A stretch of DNA of 64,000 bases. It comes from Ostrinia nubilalis. Its lineage: Eukaryota; Arthropoda; Insecta; Lepidoptera; Crambidae. Location: assembly GCF_963855985.1 (NCBI RefSeq), contig NC_087110.1:9291001-9355000 (forward strand), written 5' to 3'. Position 1 is the stretch's first letter. Every line of letters begins with the position of its first letter. The position numbers and the translations under genes are program-made. This document shows, one piece after another, positions 46,501-54,348 of the stretch. The notes under the pieces were generated by a model. It had not been told where the DNA came from and searched no databases. It saw only the letters and a list, made by a program, of their open reading frames with translations.

Positions 46501-47981
46501 ATTTGTTCCAATTCTATTCACATCATATCTTTATTTAAGTAATCCTTTCGTAAGATCCTCTCAGTTAGCTCATTCATTCGCCTCGCTTTTGATCTCGATT
46601 ATGTATTGAAAACTGATAATGGCTACTAGCTCTTAATGATCTAAGATCAATAGAAATTGGAATATTGACTCAAAAAGCTCCAACTTCTCTAAAAAAACAT
46701 GGAATAGGTAGGTACTTTTTAGATTGTCTGATAGCAGAAAAGAAAAAGACCTTATAGCAACTGGTTCATAAAAATCCACTCGGCTAATGGCTTTAAAACA
46801 CTAAAGCAAAAGGCTGAGTTACACCATCTTACTTTAACTATAATAAACTTCAAAAGTCTATCAAACTCCATACAATAACACAGGTTAAAGTTAAAGTGAC
46901 GTCAAATCGTTACACATAGCCCTCACCTCTGTTATCGGCTACAACTAAAGACCCTAAAAACGATGTAACGACATCTAACCCTTGTTAAACCAATTAAAAG
47001 TTTTACTATCGCGTTCCATTTAAACTAAAATAGAAAGACACTTGCTTGTGACCTCGGCTGCAGCATAGCAGCCGAAACGTCAAGCCGTGAGTGCATAATG
47101 TAACTTATACAGGGTGGAATTTTGTAATGCCACCTGGAGGGAAAGTACCATTAATACTGTAGATAGACAATTTTACTCAAAGAAAAAATTCCTTTATTTT
47201 TGAAAAGAAAAAGAACTGCATTCAAAGATTTTCGAAATTTTTTCGAAAATTTACCACCATACCATACCATACAATTTTCTGTAAATAATTACAATAATTT
47301 AAGATTTCATGGTTTTCCTTTCATTTGATTTATCAAGTTTGTTTGAGAGATTTAATCCTTATACTTAACCCTAACGACCGATGCAATAAAAATGCAGGGC
47401 TTAATTTTTAACAGATTTTAGTTGGTTCGATTAACGAGTGAAGCAAGCAAATTTTTGGAAATCTTTGAATGCAGTTCTATTTCTTTTCAAAAATAAAGGA
47501 ATGTTTTCTTTGAGTAAAATTTTCTATCGACAGTATTAAGAGTACTTTCCCTTCAGGTGGCATTACAAAATTCCACCCTGTATATGTCGCGATAATACCA
47601 GTGTCTTTCTATTTAAATTAACCCTAGGCGCAGACCACCGACTTTTAGTTGGCCCATAGTTGGGTCGTGCTGTTGATCAGTATGGAGAAGTATGGAAGTG
47701 CGCACACTACATGACGTTTTCGGAATACATAATTCGCACTAAGACAATCTAAACTAAGACAACTCAAAAAGGGCATTTTTACACCGATTTGGTATCGGCC
47801 GATTCTTCATGCAAATTAGAATAGGGCCTAACTATCGGCCCACTAAAAGTCGGTGGTCTGCACCAGACCTAGGCTAAGACCTGTGTCTTTCTATTGCAAT
47901 TTAAACTTGACTCACCCGCCAAAACTGCACTGGATGGCCGAAATACACCCCGCTTTTCATCTTCAATTTGGTTAAGCCCAT
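21841..47981 (-). CDS. CFAP53: Cilia- and flagella-associated protein 53 (CFAP53/CCDC11) orthologue, 10 exons
   Basis: Joining 47981-47916, 44876-44782, 44315-44058, 43583-43433, 27823-27640, 25350-25172, 24697-24521, 23369-23157, 22130-22021 and 21940-21841 gives 511 codons including the stop, against about 514 aa in human. All introns are GT-AG and all phases fit. The product is almost entirely charged coiled coil (trichohyalin-plectin-homology type). Blocks agree with the human protein in order: RREKLKRFLEAEEEHF; MLDRRRAYDEQIASANRKRR; VALEQLRQERI; the C-terminal NPVHPFKKL. CFAP53 lies inside axonemal doublet microtubules and at centriolar satellites, and is needed for ciliary and sperm motility; in a moth that means sperm and possibly chordotonal cilia. 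Codon 76 reads TGA (44,251-44,249). Intron 4 (15.6 kb) is full of nested transposons. AATAAA overlaps the stop codon. Confidence 0.88.
22021..22130 (-). CDS. CFAP53: CFAP53 exon 9
   Basis: 110 bp, acceptor tttacag, donor GTATTT. Encodes ETDLISTEQKDWPFTRKSEM and a short polar tail; leaves two bases (AG) for exon 10. Confidence 0.8.
22484..23108. mobile_element. hAT MITE, 625 bp
   Basis: Ends TAGAGATGAGACGTATTTAC and (C)CCATCTCCA are inverse, with an 8-bp TSD TTCAGAAC (22,476-22,483 and 23,109-23,116). It lies in CFAP53 intron 8, 40 bp from the exon-8 donor. No ORF; the ends carry repeated 'acctagtat' words. Confidence 0.8.
23157..23369 (-). CDS. CFAP53: CFAP53 exon 8
   Basis: 213 bp (71 codons), phase 0 on both sides, acceptor ttttag, donor GTTAGT. 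Encodes the coiled-coil segment KAIQEYQKHLQNLKEDIEKT to QIRQNQKDL. Confidence 0.85.
24150..24420 (-). pseudogene. RTE-like tail relic carrying a nested MITE
   Basis: The family sequence 'gctagacaaaggcctgtctcaagg ... gcatccag' is broken by a 167-bp MITE and resumes as 'gtgctttccgcaacgactttcaccag'. The unbroken paralogue at 8,550-8,635 shows the original arrangement. Confidence 0.75.
24219..24385. mobile_element. Palindromic MITE 'AGCCCCGATTACGGTAA'
   Basis: 167 bp, ends AGCCCCGATTACGGTAA and TTACCGTAATCGGGGCT, nearly self-complementary throughout. CAG on both sides (24,216-24,218 and 24,386-24,388); the paralogous empty site at 8,610 has a single CAG, supporting a 3-bp TSD. Confidence 0.8.
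24521..24697 (-). CDS. CFAP53: CFAP53 exon 7
   Basis: 177 bp (59 codons), acceptor gacttcag, donor GTGAGA. Encodes LSMRLEKELGTETFHRERRI to ENERRISKE, aligned to the central TPH coiled coil. Confidence 0.85.
25172..25350 (-). CDS. CFAP53: CFAP53 exon 6
   Basis: 179 bp, acceptor tttccag, donor GTAAGT. Encodes AIKRKKDLQQTNKKNFIEGH to LEQLRQERIRRRNQV, matching the human RALQDLQEE region in position. Confidence 0.85.
25418..25546. mobile_element. Internally deleted MITE (GTCCGTGAGCACG family)
   Basis: Both ends kept (AAAGCCTGGTCCGTGAGCACG-type and its inverse) but the second inner arm is missing: after 'gactgtgcgac' it jumps straight to 'aaaattctacgtgctcac'. Useful for defining the true ends of the family. 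Confidence 0.8.
26045..27292. mobile_element. hAT-type element, 1.25 kb, with 'gttaac/taatcg' subterminal repeats
   Basis: Ends CATAGCTGGGCATTAAC and GGTGCCCAGCTATG, 8-bp TSD GGTGTATC (26,037-26,044 and 27,293-27,300). Subterminal zones at 26,055-26,200 and 27,155-27,280 are dense in CGTTAATC words. Holds a 120-bp tandem duplication (about 26,456-26,695) and a nested AATGAGGG MITE (26,893-27,108). Lies in CFAP53 intron 5. Confidence 0.85.
26893..27108. mobile_element. AATGAGGG MITE, intact copy
   Basis: 216 bp, ends AATGAGGGCTATCG and CGATAGCCCTCATT. Serves as the uninterrupted comparison for the copy at 474-1,398. Confidence 0.8.
27363..27630 (+). pseudogene. RTE-like LINE C-terminal fragment next to a CFAP53 splice donor
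   Basis: Encodes VLEWRPRTGKRS and TRWTDDIIKVAGKRWT, and ends in (ATG)n at about 27,630, only 8 bp from the exon-5 donor GT at 27,638-27,639. Confidence 0.8.
27640..27823 (-). CDS. CFAP53: CFAP53 exon 5
   Basis: 184 bp, acceptor atttcaag, donor GTAGGA. Encodes EEHERIEADRRHQEMLDRRR to REKMDQDHYD, Arg/Glu-rich coiled coil; leaves one base for exon 6. Confidence 0.85.
27862..27998 (+). mobile_element. tRNA-derived SINE fragment
   Basis: Contains a pol III B-box-like GGGTTCGAATCCC at 27,879-27,891, then a body 'gtggtgagcccactcgtaac' and AT-rich tail. No A box recognisable; truncated. Confidence 0.55.
28556..28577. repeat. (AAT)n tract, 3' tail of LINE A
   Basis: Microsatellite 3' end on the minus-strand LINE, following GAAATAAAGAC. 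Confidence 0.85.
30442..31910 (+). mobile_element. Miniature LTR retrotransposon (TRIM-like), 1,469 bp
   Basis: Two direct 341-bp repeats (30,442-30,782 and 31,570-31,910), identical as far as I can read, start TGTCGGCGCCGG and end CAGTGCCTTTA. A 4-bp TSD TATT (30,438-30,441; 31,911-31,914) flanks them. Right after the first LTR, TCAGAAGTGGGATTCGAA is complementary to a tRNA T-arm and 3' acceptor strand (I think a Leu-type tRNA), as expected of a primer-binding site, though the usual leading TGG is absent. The 787-bp interior has no gag or pol; it contains 119-bp tandem repeats. No clear polypurine tract. Orientation taken from LTR and primer site. Confidence 0.85.
31061..31440. repeat. 119-bp tandem repeats inside the LTR element
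   Basis: GGTTTCCTGGTCG recurs at 31,061, 31,180 and 31,299 (119-bp period), then at shorter spacing to 31,400, each followed by GC-rich CGCCCGGGCC-type palindromes. Confidence 0.85.
33099..34176 (-). CDS. LINE A ORF1 (main part; first codons displaced to 42,118-42,108)
   Basis: Open from the junction to the stop TAA at 33,101-33,099. N-terminal helical half with Lys-rich and leucine-heptad stretches (likely coiled coil, roughly residues 90-140), a Ser/Thr-rich linker, then a C-terminal domain around IYVSRFTKDVSEDDI that looks like an RNA-recognition or ORF1 RRM-type fold. Known role in related LINEs: RNA-binding chaperone that packages the transcript. With the TTAA transposon in place the frame starts at an ATG (34,187) lying inside that transposon's terminal repeat. 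Confidence 0.78.
34700..35165. repeat. Lepidopteran 'taatattataaatacgaaag' repeat, interrupted
   Basis: Begins 'ctaatattataaatacgaaagtttgtg' and resumes as 'tcaagcgggtgaagccgcgggcaa'. Between them (about 34,805-35,080) is sequence with an ORF start MNPEPEDPVASDSDAHPSLA. Copy 2 shows the same junctions (53,490-54,075), so this insertion predates duplication of the TTAA element. Confidence 0.6.
35329..35595 (-). pseudogene. Helitron helicase C-terminal fragment
   Basis: An 88-codon frame contains GNLCFSDDQLYVEYSRVCAH then VILAPEGKTKK. This matches the last helicase motifs of Pif1-like Helitron helicases (usually GQLYVACSRV followed by a short basic tail). Copy 2 carries the same piece at about 53,405-53,490. 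Captured or inserted fragment, not functional. Confidence 0.75.
35897..36340 (+). mobile_element. hAT deletion derivative, 444 bp
   Basis: Ends TAGGGTTCCCAACC and GAGTTGGCAACCCTA, 8-bp TSD ACTGTACG (35,889-35,896; 36,341-36,348). It keeps the transposase C-terminus: CPELKKMVTFVLSIPVSINA then SFERVFSVMEQLW, the hAT dimerisation motif, at about 36,176-36,285, followed by a C tract. Absent from TTAA copy 2, so it is younger than the copy split. Confidence 0.88.
37012..37179 (+). pseudogene. LINE B ORF1 C-terminus (Baculo_FP-like domain)
   Basis: The frame reads TEFKSVGYKHCWTRDGTIFV then KRREGKGEEIFTIRRHEDIQ and stops TGA at 37,177. The YKHCW.RDG.IFV..REG pattern is the C-terminal part of the FP25K-like (Baculo_FP) domain found in ORF1 of many insect LINEs. 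The 5' part is missing through truncation. Confidence 0.72.
37440..40382 (+). CDS. LINE B ORF2: endonuclease plus reverse transcriptase, intact (about 980 aa)
   Basis: One frame from MADLDILQELDS (37,440; the upstream in-frame ATG at 37,419 is also possible) to TAA. Apurinic-type endonuclease in residues about 40-250 (LSLNIRS, LTECW, AGDIN, DHDLI). Reverse transcriptase about 470-760: YRPISLLGAFSKILE, FLDLAKAFDTV, GVPQGSILGP, YADD (about 39,515-39,526). C-terminal helical tail without RNase H. Role in its family: nicks target DNA and copies the LINE RNA at the nick. No stops or frameshifts, so possibly still active in trans, although the 5' truncation makes this copy unable to move itself. 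Confidence 0.92.
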   Translation: MADLDILQELDSIEIPCHTVDSLEACKTHISNYYNLKVLSLNIRSIQQNFNQFLVILQRLSISIDIIVLTECWIHEHSVIPQMNGYLSFRTHKYINKAGGVVTYVKNHLMPEVTEPDLIEANCLQINIKHSTTLLAVYRSPSFENICPFISSLVPIVNAIKHSPCVIMAGDININICSENVSESSATYLCVLAELGLVPTITKPTRNSACLDHINITSKFQSVSVICRTSITDHDLIITAIRLKTPNKSHRHTVNKLNFAAIELELSKVNWHNGVNNNSVNAAAAAFSEKILGIVENNTSKVKVSRSKVLLKPWITPGLVRCSKHRDKLHAQAKNNPHDQIKRKIFTRYRNFYTDLLRKLKHEHESLEIEKNKNSPKKLWKSIRTITHTNKTKEKSQALIKIKDTTEKSLNHCNEFFSTIGKCLAEKILTNTNETQKSLAAKVSLQGAPVQSLFLEPTDVAEIESIIINLKIDSAPGLDGVSNRLLKVVKNHLITPLTAICNLSLSEGIFPDQWKVAAVAPIYKSGDKTEPNSYRPISLLGAFSKILERLVSKRLIKFIESNRLISERQFGFRQGRSTEGAVSLLTSIITENLDNKRPCIGVFLDLAKAFDTVSTYILIKKLEKMGIRGTPLNWFQSYLTGRGQCVRIGEHQSTASLVEYGVPQGSILGPTLFTLYINDIISSDLVNAETICYADDTAIIFHDTTWNRVVERVEEGMKVITTWLQNNLLTLNVQKTKFLCFYKTLTSSPSLTDITIHECRNRQPQQPCSCGGITRSPTIKYLGLVLDEKLSFKAHIDVTAKRVRKIIYIIKNLRTAADISLLKTVYVALCQSIITYCIATWGGATSTNMMSLERAQRSVIKVLLGKPVRYPTRDLYQESGFLTVRGLFVLRAVMSVHFSVVKSDNYKVMLSKRVFKVPVPTIKSAFIRKYSNFLHPYIYNKVQTQCCIKHCSKIELKKTVSDWLGTLSYEDIEKLLKTSV
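40498..40563. repeat. (AC)n microsatellite in the LINE B 3' region
   Basis: Uninterrupted AC tract just after the ORF2 stop region. Confidence 0.95.
42108..42118 (-). other. Displaced start of LINE A ORF1
   Basis: ATGATAGTTAA on the minus strand. Joined across the TTAA transposon it reads M-I-V-N-E-L-L, in frame with the 33,099-34,176 ORF1 block. Confidence 0.7.
43433..43583 (-). CDS. CFAP53: CFAP53 exon 4
   Basis: 151 bp, acceptor ttttcag, donor GTAAGT. After one base completing ATA it encodes AKGMQSTREDEKRLREVQKQ to MWHQVLLDDVRRK, a charged coiled coil. Confidence 0.85.
43628..43735 (+). mobile_element. RTE-like LINE tail fragment
   Basis: 'ggaaggcgctagatgcaggcc ... cagcagtggacgtcctatggctgaaatgatgatgatg', the standard 3' tail, 45 bp upstream of exon 4 in intron 3. 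Confidence 0.75.
44058..44315 (-). CDS. CFAP53: CFAP53 exon 3, contains in-frame TGA
   Basis: 258 bp, acceptor gcattacag, donor GTAAGT. The conserved frame reads LIINRTEEKVREKFKEEEIR, L, TGA (44,251-44,249), QRREKLKRFLEAEEEHFIQE. Residues after the TGA are the best-conserved part of the exon, so the frame is right and the stop is a lesion, an allele, or a base error. Confidence 0.82.
44782..44876 (-). CDS. CFAP53: CFAP53 exon 2
   Basis: 95 bp, acceptor tttttag, donor GTATGT. Encodes ERQRLETEAAVDVDEMKKLG then DVVDYDRIHIQ, compatible with the SSERDRLKAEW region of the human protein. Confidence 0.78.
45285..45445 (-). mobile_element. RTE-like LINE tail fragment
   Basis: 'tttagccacaggacgtccac tgctgaacataggcctccccc' on the plus strand: the family's tail in inverse orientation, in CFAP53 intron 1. 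Confidence 0.75.
45965..46083. mobile_element. MITE 'CACCATCYTACTTTAAC'
   Basis: Inverse ends (ggctgggacaccatcctac ... aggtggtgcaacatagcc) and shared core. Another copy follows at 46,812-46,925. Confidence 0.6.
46812..46925. mobile_element. MITE 'CACCATCTTACTTTAAC'
   Basis: Same family as 3,640-3,716 and 45,965-46,083; core 'tcaaactccatacaataac'. Confidence 0.6.
47110..47580. mobile_element. TATA-flanked MITE with CAGGGTGG ends, 471 bp
   Basis: Ends CAGGGTGGAATTTTGTAATG and CATTACAAAATTCCACCCTG, inverse arms over 100 bp, TATA on both sides (47,106-47,109; 47,581-47,584). In CFAP53 intron 1. Terminal heptamer shared with 10,271-11,982. Confidence 0.8.
47640..47861. mobile_element. MITE with GCAGACCACCGAC ends
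   Basis: GCAGACCACCGACTTTTAGT at the left and its exact inverse at the right, 54 bp from the exon-1 donor. No clear TSD. Confidence 0.65.
47916..47981 (-). CDS. CFAP53: CFAP53 exon 1 (start exon)
   Basis: ATG at 47,981, donor GTGAGT. Encodes MGLTKLKMKSGVYFGHPVQF-WR, phase 0 into exon 2. Less certain than the other exons because this end of the protein is poorly conserved; supported by the X-box just upstream. Confidence 0.62.
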
Positions 47982-47984
47982 CTT

Positions 47985-48075
47985 GCGTTCCTGATTCGTG
48001 CACTAGCTTAAAACAAATGACGAGTTTGTGTTCTTGATTTGTGCACTCGATTAAAACAAATGACGAGCTTGTCGT
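47985..48075. repeat. Two tandem copies of a 44-bp unit in the CFAP53 leader
   Basis: 'cctgattcgtgcactagctt' with aaacaaatgacgag recurs 44 bp on as 'cttgatttgtgcactcgatt' with aaacaaatgacgag, directly between X-box and ATG. Confidence 0.75.
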
Positions 48076-48090
48076 ATATCGATCCGACTT

Positions 48091-48104
48091 GTTGCTTTGG
48101 CAAC
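48091..48104. promoter_or_regulatory. X-box (RFX-binding site) upstream of CFAP53
   Basis: GTTGCTTTGGCAAC on the plus strand, GTTGCCAAAGCAAC on the minus strand: both half-sites fit the consensus RYYNYY-N(1-3)-RRNRAC with a 2-bp spacer. It is 110 bp upstream of the proposed ATG. X-boxes 50-200 bp upstream of ciliary genes are bound by RFX factors in flies, worms and vertebrates. Confidence 0.75.
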
Positions 48105-51100
48105 GGAAGGTGGATTAAGGGGACTCTACACTATAGTTTGGGCCGTTTAACCTTTGCTTTTAATTATACAGATTGGGTTTCGTTGAGATGGGTGTTGATT
48201 CTGAATTCTAATACATGAATGGATGGAAGATGGGCAGATGAAATCAGAAATGCGTGAATAATTAAGCTAGAAACTGCCTTAAAAGTAAACACTGCAAGGT
48301 TTGTTTGTAAAATACCCACTTAATTATTAGAATAAGTATCGCTTAAACGATGTAAAGAATGTGATCTTTTTGTTTTCCAAATAAATAAAGTAAAACAAAT
48401 TAACTAAAGAGAGCAGAAAATCAAGAAAAACACTATCTGATAAAAAAAACAAATGAAATAAAATCAGTGATCATAACCTCGTAGTGTTACCTAAACGTAA
48501 TAAATAATAATTACCTAATATTTGAATATTTATAAAGGTAAGAGCAACTTTTGCATGAAATTATGAGTAATTCTTGCGAACGATGCTAATTATAATTTTA
48601 AGCGATCAGTTTTTCAGGTGCTAAAACAATAACAATCATAAGATAATTCTATCAACAAATTTTGTATTCAAAACTATAACATTGCATAGCCAAAACTTTC
48701 ATTCCAATGCTTCAAACTCAAGTCGCTCTCATTCGAAAACATGGCCACGCTTAGCCTTTTTGAAACCAAACACAGCGGCCCTAACGAACCGCCTTGAGGC
48801 ATCCAGCATCCTGTAAGACTATCAAAGAACAGTAACTATGCACTATTGTGAAGCAAATTATGCAACTTGGTTTGAGATAGAGACTGAAATTCGTCTTTAA
48901 AGTTATGGATTATGGGATGCAAATGCTTGATAGATTAAGAAATTGTATTAAGGGACGAATGGATCCATTGGGCAAAAATCTAAACCACTTTACTAGTTTT
49001 GAAGGTAAAAGAAAGTGGAAATGCTTCATGAAATAAGTAGTTTGGATTTCCCTGAAGTTTTGTTGCAACAATGGAAGAAGAAACGAAATGGAAGAAGAAG
49101 AAACGAAAGATTTGCCATTGCCTTGAATTAAGATTGAATCAGAGTTTTTTGTAGCTCTAAAGTTAAATTAAATATTTGTAATAACACCATCCCTAGGTTG
49201 TCTAATTTGAGACTTGAAATTAATAAAGCGAGTTAGTTCTGAAACAACGAATCTTATTAAATCTAGGCTTTCACAGTAATCAAAATACAGGCTTTCAAGT
49301 CTGTGATTGTTCTTAATTTCAATTAAACTTATCACAGACCTTAAAATCATTATTATTTAAAATTAAACTTTGAAAACCTTTTTAGACATAGTTGAAACTT
49401 GAATAACGACATTAAGTTAAACTGCTTTATTATAGTCATACGATTTCAATATTCAGATTTCTATAAGTGTTTAAATCAATCATAGTGTAAGTAACTTTAG
49501 TCTCGTAAAAAGTCCATATTATTGATCTTTGAAAGTTCTTATCAAATAAATAAATATAAAAATTACCTACTAAGCTATAAGGCAAGGTATAATAGCACGG
49601 TTTACCCCGTAAGCTTTGGTGTGCGTTACCCTTAACAAAGCAGGGCCTATTGTACCCCCTTGCGAACGCCATCTGCGTGCGAGTGAGACGTGCCCAAAGA
49701 AACAGCGGCGAAATTAAATCGCGTGACGCATAAAACGTTAGTGTTATGCCAACAAAATGGCGGATTTGGCATAAATTAAAACATTCATTTTGGGGGCAAT
49801 TTATTGTCTGCTTAGTTAATATGCGTTTGCTTTGGTAATTTGGGCGTAACAAAGTATAACGTCTTATCCCCTCAAGCGATCTGCCGCGGGAAGGCGCTAC
49901 TGCGTGAAGTGCCCCCCACTTCCCGCGGGAAAAAAAAAAAAAAATCCCGTTGCGCATTTTCCCTAAAATAGCTTATCATTATTACCGTTACATACTATCG
50001 AGTTACATTTTTGGAATCTGGATAAAATTACCCGTCTTTTGGTGTAACTTTTAAGGCTAACAAATATATATTTTAGGTACAACACTTACTTGAAAAAAAA
50101 GATTCGTCATTTTTGTCACTTTTTGTGATTGCACTTGATTCACCTTCAAAATTAGAAGCAATGTTATAGATTAACACTTATTTCCAAAGTTAATCACATT
50201 ATACACGTTTTTTATAAAGAAAAACACACTTCCAAAGCATCTAAACGATAAAAAACATCCATCTTTTTCACTACCCAGACGGGCACCGCGGATCGCGTCA
50301 TCTTCAAACACAGACTGAGAAAAATTTCGTTGAAAAGCAACCATAGTGCCTAGAAAATATAGCTATCACATTCATACTTAAGCATTATTACTTTCGAGCG
50401 AAAGAAACAGAACTATATTTTTTAAATGACAAGGTCCCGAACTTGGACAAGTGATTTGCGTCTGCTCCCGCCGCAGAGCACTTTAGAGCTAAGTGACGTG
50501 CGTCTGCTCCCGCCGCAGATCGCTTGAGAGGTAAGGTCTATTGAATTAACTTTTCATAAACAGGTTTCTGTATATAGATCAATATACGAGTAGTTAAACG
50601 TGGCAGTTTTAAATTAACTTCAAAATCGTTTCACGGAGCGAAGTTACTACATGCAAAAAACGCCAGAGTGAAGCTAGAATTCAGAATTTGTCACGTTTTG
50701 TAACTTGTCTGGGGCAACTCTTGTGGGCCAAATCTTGCCTTGTTAGAAGTATAGAATAGAATTCAATTATCGACTTATTTTGACTGTAAAACATCATGTT
50801 ACTAACACGGTTCATGAAATAGAGTAATGAATTGGTTCATAAATTAGAATGAGAAACTAAATAGAAATTCTTGCACCTGATGTTAGAGCTTAATTAAATG
50901 TGCCTTCAGTGCACATAATACTACAATTTTTTGTTGCAAAATCGCACTTAATAACAGCCACATAAGATGCTTCATGGTTTGCCTTGATGTACCCTAGGGT
51001 CAATTGAAACGCCCCAGTGTGCGTATTTCGTAGTTTCTGTCGCGATCCACCCAACACATTAGCTCGCAATGGCTGTAGGAGAGCCGTAGAGTAACAAGAT

Positions 51101-51586
51101 CGGCTAGCACAAGTTGAAAGAGTGATAGAGTCGACGAGAAGCTTGGAGTACGTTTGAGTGATAACATATTATGATGTGAACCAAAATTTTAGCAGCAGTT
51201 TGAGATGAATGACTGACCAACCGACTTTGAAACAGCAGAAAGGTAAAGGTACAATGTTCTGAATTTTCGCCAATTACAGGGTCTAAAAAAAGTACGAAAA
51301 AAGTCTATTAACGATATTCTCCACCACTTTTACCGCAGTAAAATCTTTCTATTCTATTTGTGACGATTCTATACTATTTTGAACCACTCTCTTTATGGTT
51401 CATACTTTTAGAGCCCGACGGTTCAATTAAGGTCGCGGAAAGCACCAGGATGCGGGTAGTGAAAAACTGGTCGTTGGGCACATCCTAGGGGGAGCCTTAA
51501 TCGAGCAGTGTACCTATACAAGTCAGAATGTCACTTGTCTGTATACAAGTATAAATACAATAAAAAATAAATTATGTCGTAGTCTC
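48105..51586. other. 3.5 kb without a recognisable gene
   Basis: I see no convincing coding region. A GC-richer block at 49,600-49,930 contains AAAATGGCGG, and a duplicated 'gcgtctgctcccgccgcaga' occurs at 50,458-50,518. These could be promoter or repeat sequence; I cannot decide. Confidence 0.5.
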
Positions 51587-51968
51587 TTAAGAGCCATTTT
51601 ACATTTTCGTGCGAATTTCTAAGATTTTGGAAGCATGAATTACTATCTTAAGCAACACCCAGAGATTATTTAATAACTGCGAAAGATAGGTCGATCCTTG
51701 GTGTTGACCATTAATGAAACGGATTTACTAAAACTCTTTTGCTTAATTCTCAGTGCCCCATCTCCCACAACCATTTTACGGAAAAATTGCCGCAGACTCT
51801 ATTTCAAAGTCCTGTATCTATTATTTATGCTCATATAATAAGCTTAAAAATATATAGTAATCATCAAACATATATTCTTGTAGTCCATTAATGAAATAGA
51901 TTCTTGAATTTCATTACCATTATTGAGTAAAATCTAAAAATAATTTGGCAAATTTGAAGATTAACGTC

Positions 51969-52225
51969 GCCGTTAACGAAGCCGTGTGGTGACGGCAGAG
52001 TAGAATACATTTGTCACCAACCCCTACTCTTCCCGCGGGTGTCGTAAGAGGCGACTTAGGGACTACACATCAAACAGAGAATGGGCAGCAGCGCTCTCTG
52101 AAAAAACATCAATCTTTTAAACTGCGATCTCCAACCCGCCTGCCTAGCGTGGAGATTATGGCAAAACCCTCCACTATAGTGGAGGAGGCTCATAGTCCAG
52201 CAGTGGACTGTAAAGGGCTGTTGAT
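51969..52225 (+). mobile_element. Retroposon (SINE or RTE 3' end) with 13-bp TSD
   Basis: Flanked by GAAGATTAACGTC (51,956-51,968 and 52,226-52,238). Copy 1 has the single-copy empty site (inverse, about 41,733-41,745). Body contains 'cttcccgcgggtgtcgtaag' and ends 'cagcagtggactgtaaaggg' with a short TGATG tail. Confidence 0.85.
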
Positions 52226-53616
52226 GAAGATTAACGTCACATTTTGATCGTGGTTTTTAGTTTAAAAACACAGCAATAACTGCAATAAAAGTATCCCAAA
52301 ATGAAGAATATTCATTGTAGTATTGAGTTCTACAGTTATTGTTTTAATATTAGTAACCACTTTGTCAAAATATTGATGTGAATATCAGTATAAATTACAA
52401 TGCACAAGCCGACATCGATTAGTATGGCGCGAGCGCCCGTCAAGGCAGGACCTGTGTCACTTTTCCCGCCATGACGTTTACGTGCGTTCGTGTCGTGAAG
52501 CGGTGATTTATACGGCGACCAAATACATTTGATACTATGCCGAGTTTTCCCTGTTTCGAGTCGGCCGTTTGGTGTAGTGGTTTGAAACGGACTAATTTGT
52601 TTGTTTGGAGGCAATAGGCTCCGAAAAAAAATTATTTCACGATTAGAATTCAAAATGTTTTCGTATTTTATGTAGGCTATAAAATATTTTTAAAAAGTTC
52701 AGTCCAAAATCTTTAATAAATTGGACGTTTAATAAATAAATTTGATAACATTTTTTTTTTTGTTTCCAGTACGATTTTAGTACTAGTTTTTCAGAAATTC
52801 TATGATTTAACTAAAGTTTTTATATTTTATGCATATTTATTAACTTCTAAAATATATATGACGTGCTTCGTATTTTATTAAAATTATTACCTGACTAGGT
52901 TCTATAGGTGTAGAATGTTATTTTGGAGATAACTTGCTTCCATAGAGATATTTTATAGAGAGATGCTTAGTAATGCGCTGAGTTCGAAACTCAGTGTCGC
53001 ATTAGGAATTCACACACACAAAGTAAAATATGTGCTCATTATCCACTGCGGTATTAGTATTTAATGTTCGAATAATCTTTAGTACTATGCAAGCAATGTA
53101 AACTGTTTACATTATGTCGTCGCTGCTGTCATTATTGCTTTCACAAGCAATATGTTCTGTTTTTGGGCATATTGTTGCGACACCGGCTCCGCCCCCTTGT
53201 CACATCTCCCTTTAGTTTCTGTAATCTGTGCTTGCATCGAGGTTGATATCAATTAAAATTAAATATTCCTTAGTGCTTTTGATTTAAATTATTTTTTTAT
53301 TTTGACACGTGTTTGAAAAATCAAGGTCAAATCGCAATAAAATAACAAGTGAAAACGTAAAATTGATGAGGTAATTCCATTAGAAAGTAGGTATGTATTC
53401 ATTCCTAGGACTTAAGGGAAATCTATGCTTCTCCGACAGCCAGTTGTATGTAGCATGCTCCAGAGTATGCGCACAATTCTGGTCGATGCTAGGGATGGAT
53501 AAGCGTCGCTGTCGCTGGCGACAGGGTCTTCTGGTTCAGGGTTCATGGCGTAGGTCTCAGGCAAAATTAAATCCACTCGTAGAGAATAATAGGCTAGATG
53601 TCAAAATTTCAATTAT

Positions 53617-53873
53617 TTATCCGTCAGACAGTTATTTAGAAAATATTACTCATATTTTTTATTTTCTTTCATAATTAAATAATAACAGTGCTACATCGAG
53701 TTGAAATGGCGCGATACGTCACATTTGAGTAGAATTTTTACTCAAAAGTGACGTCACGGGACATTTCAACTCAATACAATACTGTAATTACTCGTTTATG
53801 AAAAAAATTAAAAAATAATTATGTCTCCAAAATTTTTCAATTATCTGTCTGACGGACTAAACAGAATTTCGAT
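53617..53873. mobile_element. MITE with TCCGTCAGACAG ends
   Basis: ATCCGTCAGACAG at the left and CTGTCTGACGGA at the right are inverse, and the centre holds a second palindrome (tgaaatg...acgtcac...catttcaa). Absent from TTAA copy 1. Confidence 0.65.
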
Positions 53874-54348
53874 TTCATTACCCAGTCATCATCCCTATTA
53901 CACACAGCACTAGAGTCGTATCGGAACTGAGTGAACCAACGGTTTTGCGATAGGAACGTCCGACCCGAGTGATAGTACTGCTGTACTGTAAAGTTTCATC
54001 AAAATCTGTTCAGTAGTTTTTGCGTGAAAGAATAACAAACATCCAGACATCCACACAAACGTTCGTATTTATAATATTAGTAAGACTAGTAAGATTTAAG
54101 ATAGTTATTTGTTTAATAATAATAATATTTATTTATTTCTTAGCTCTGTCTGATAATGGATCTGGAGGAGTTGCAATGGCCACCTCCATTGCAACTCCGT
54201 AACAAAACAATAGAACCCTATGGAGTTTGGGCTTGTGTGATTCGCTTTGACGAATACTTCGTCCCTAAATGATATCCAGGGTCCGATGATGGAGCTGTAA
54301 GGGGGCAAATTTTGTTTCCACTATATCATTGTCTTTATTTTTTACTTA

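Noticed and set aside
49436..49957. 173-codon minus-strand ORF
   Set aside because: Composition is like translated non-coding sequence, with a poly-A-derived Phe run at the start; no family resemblance and no splice support.
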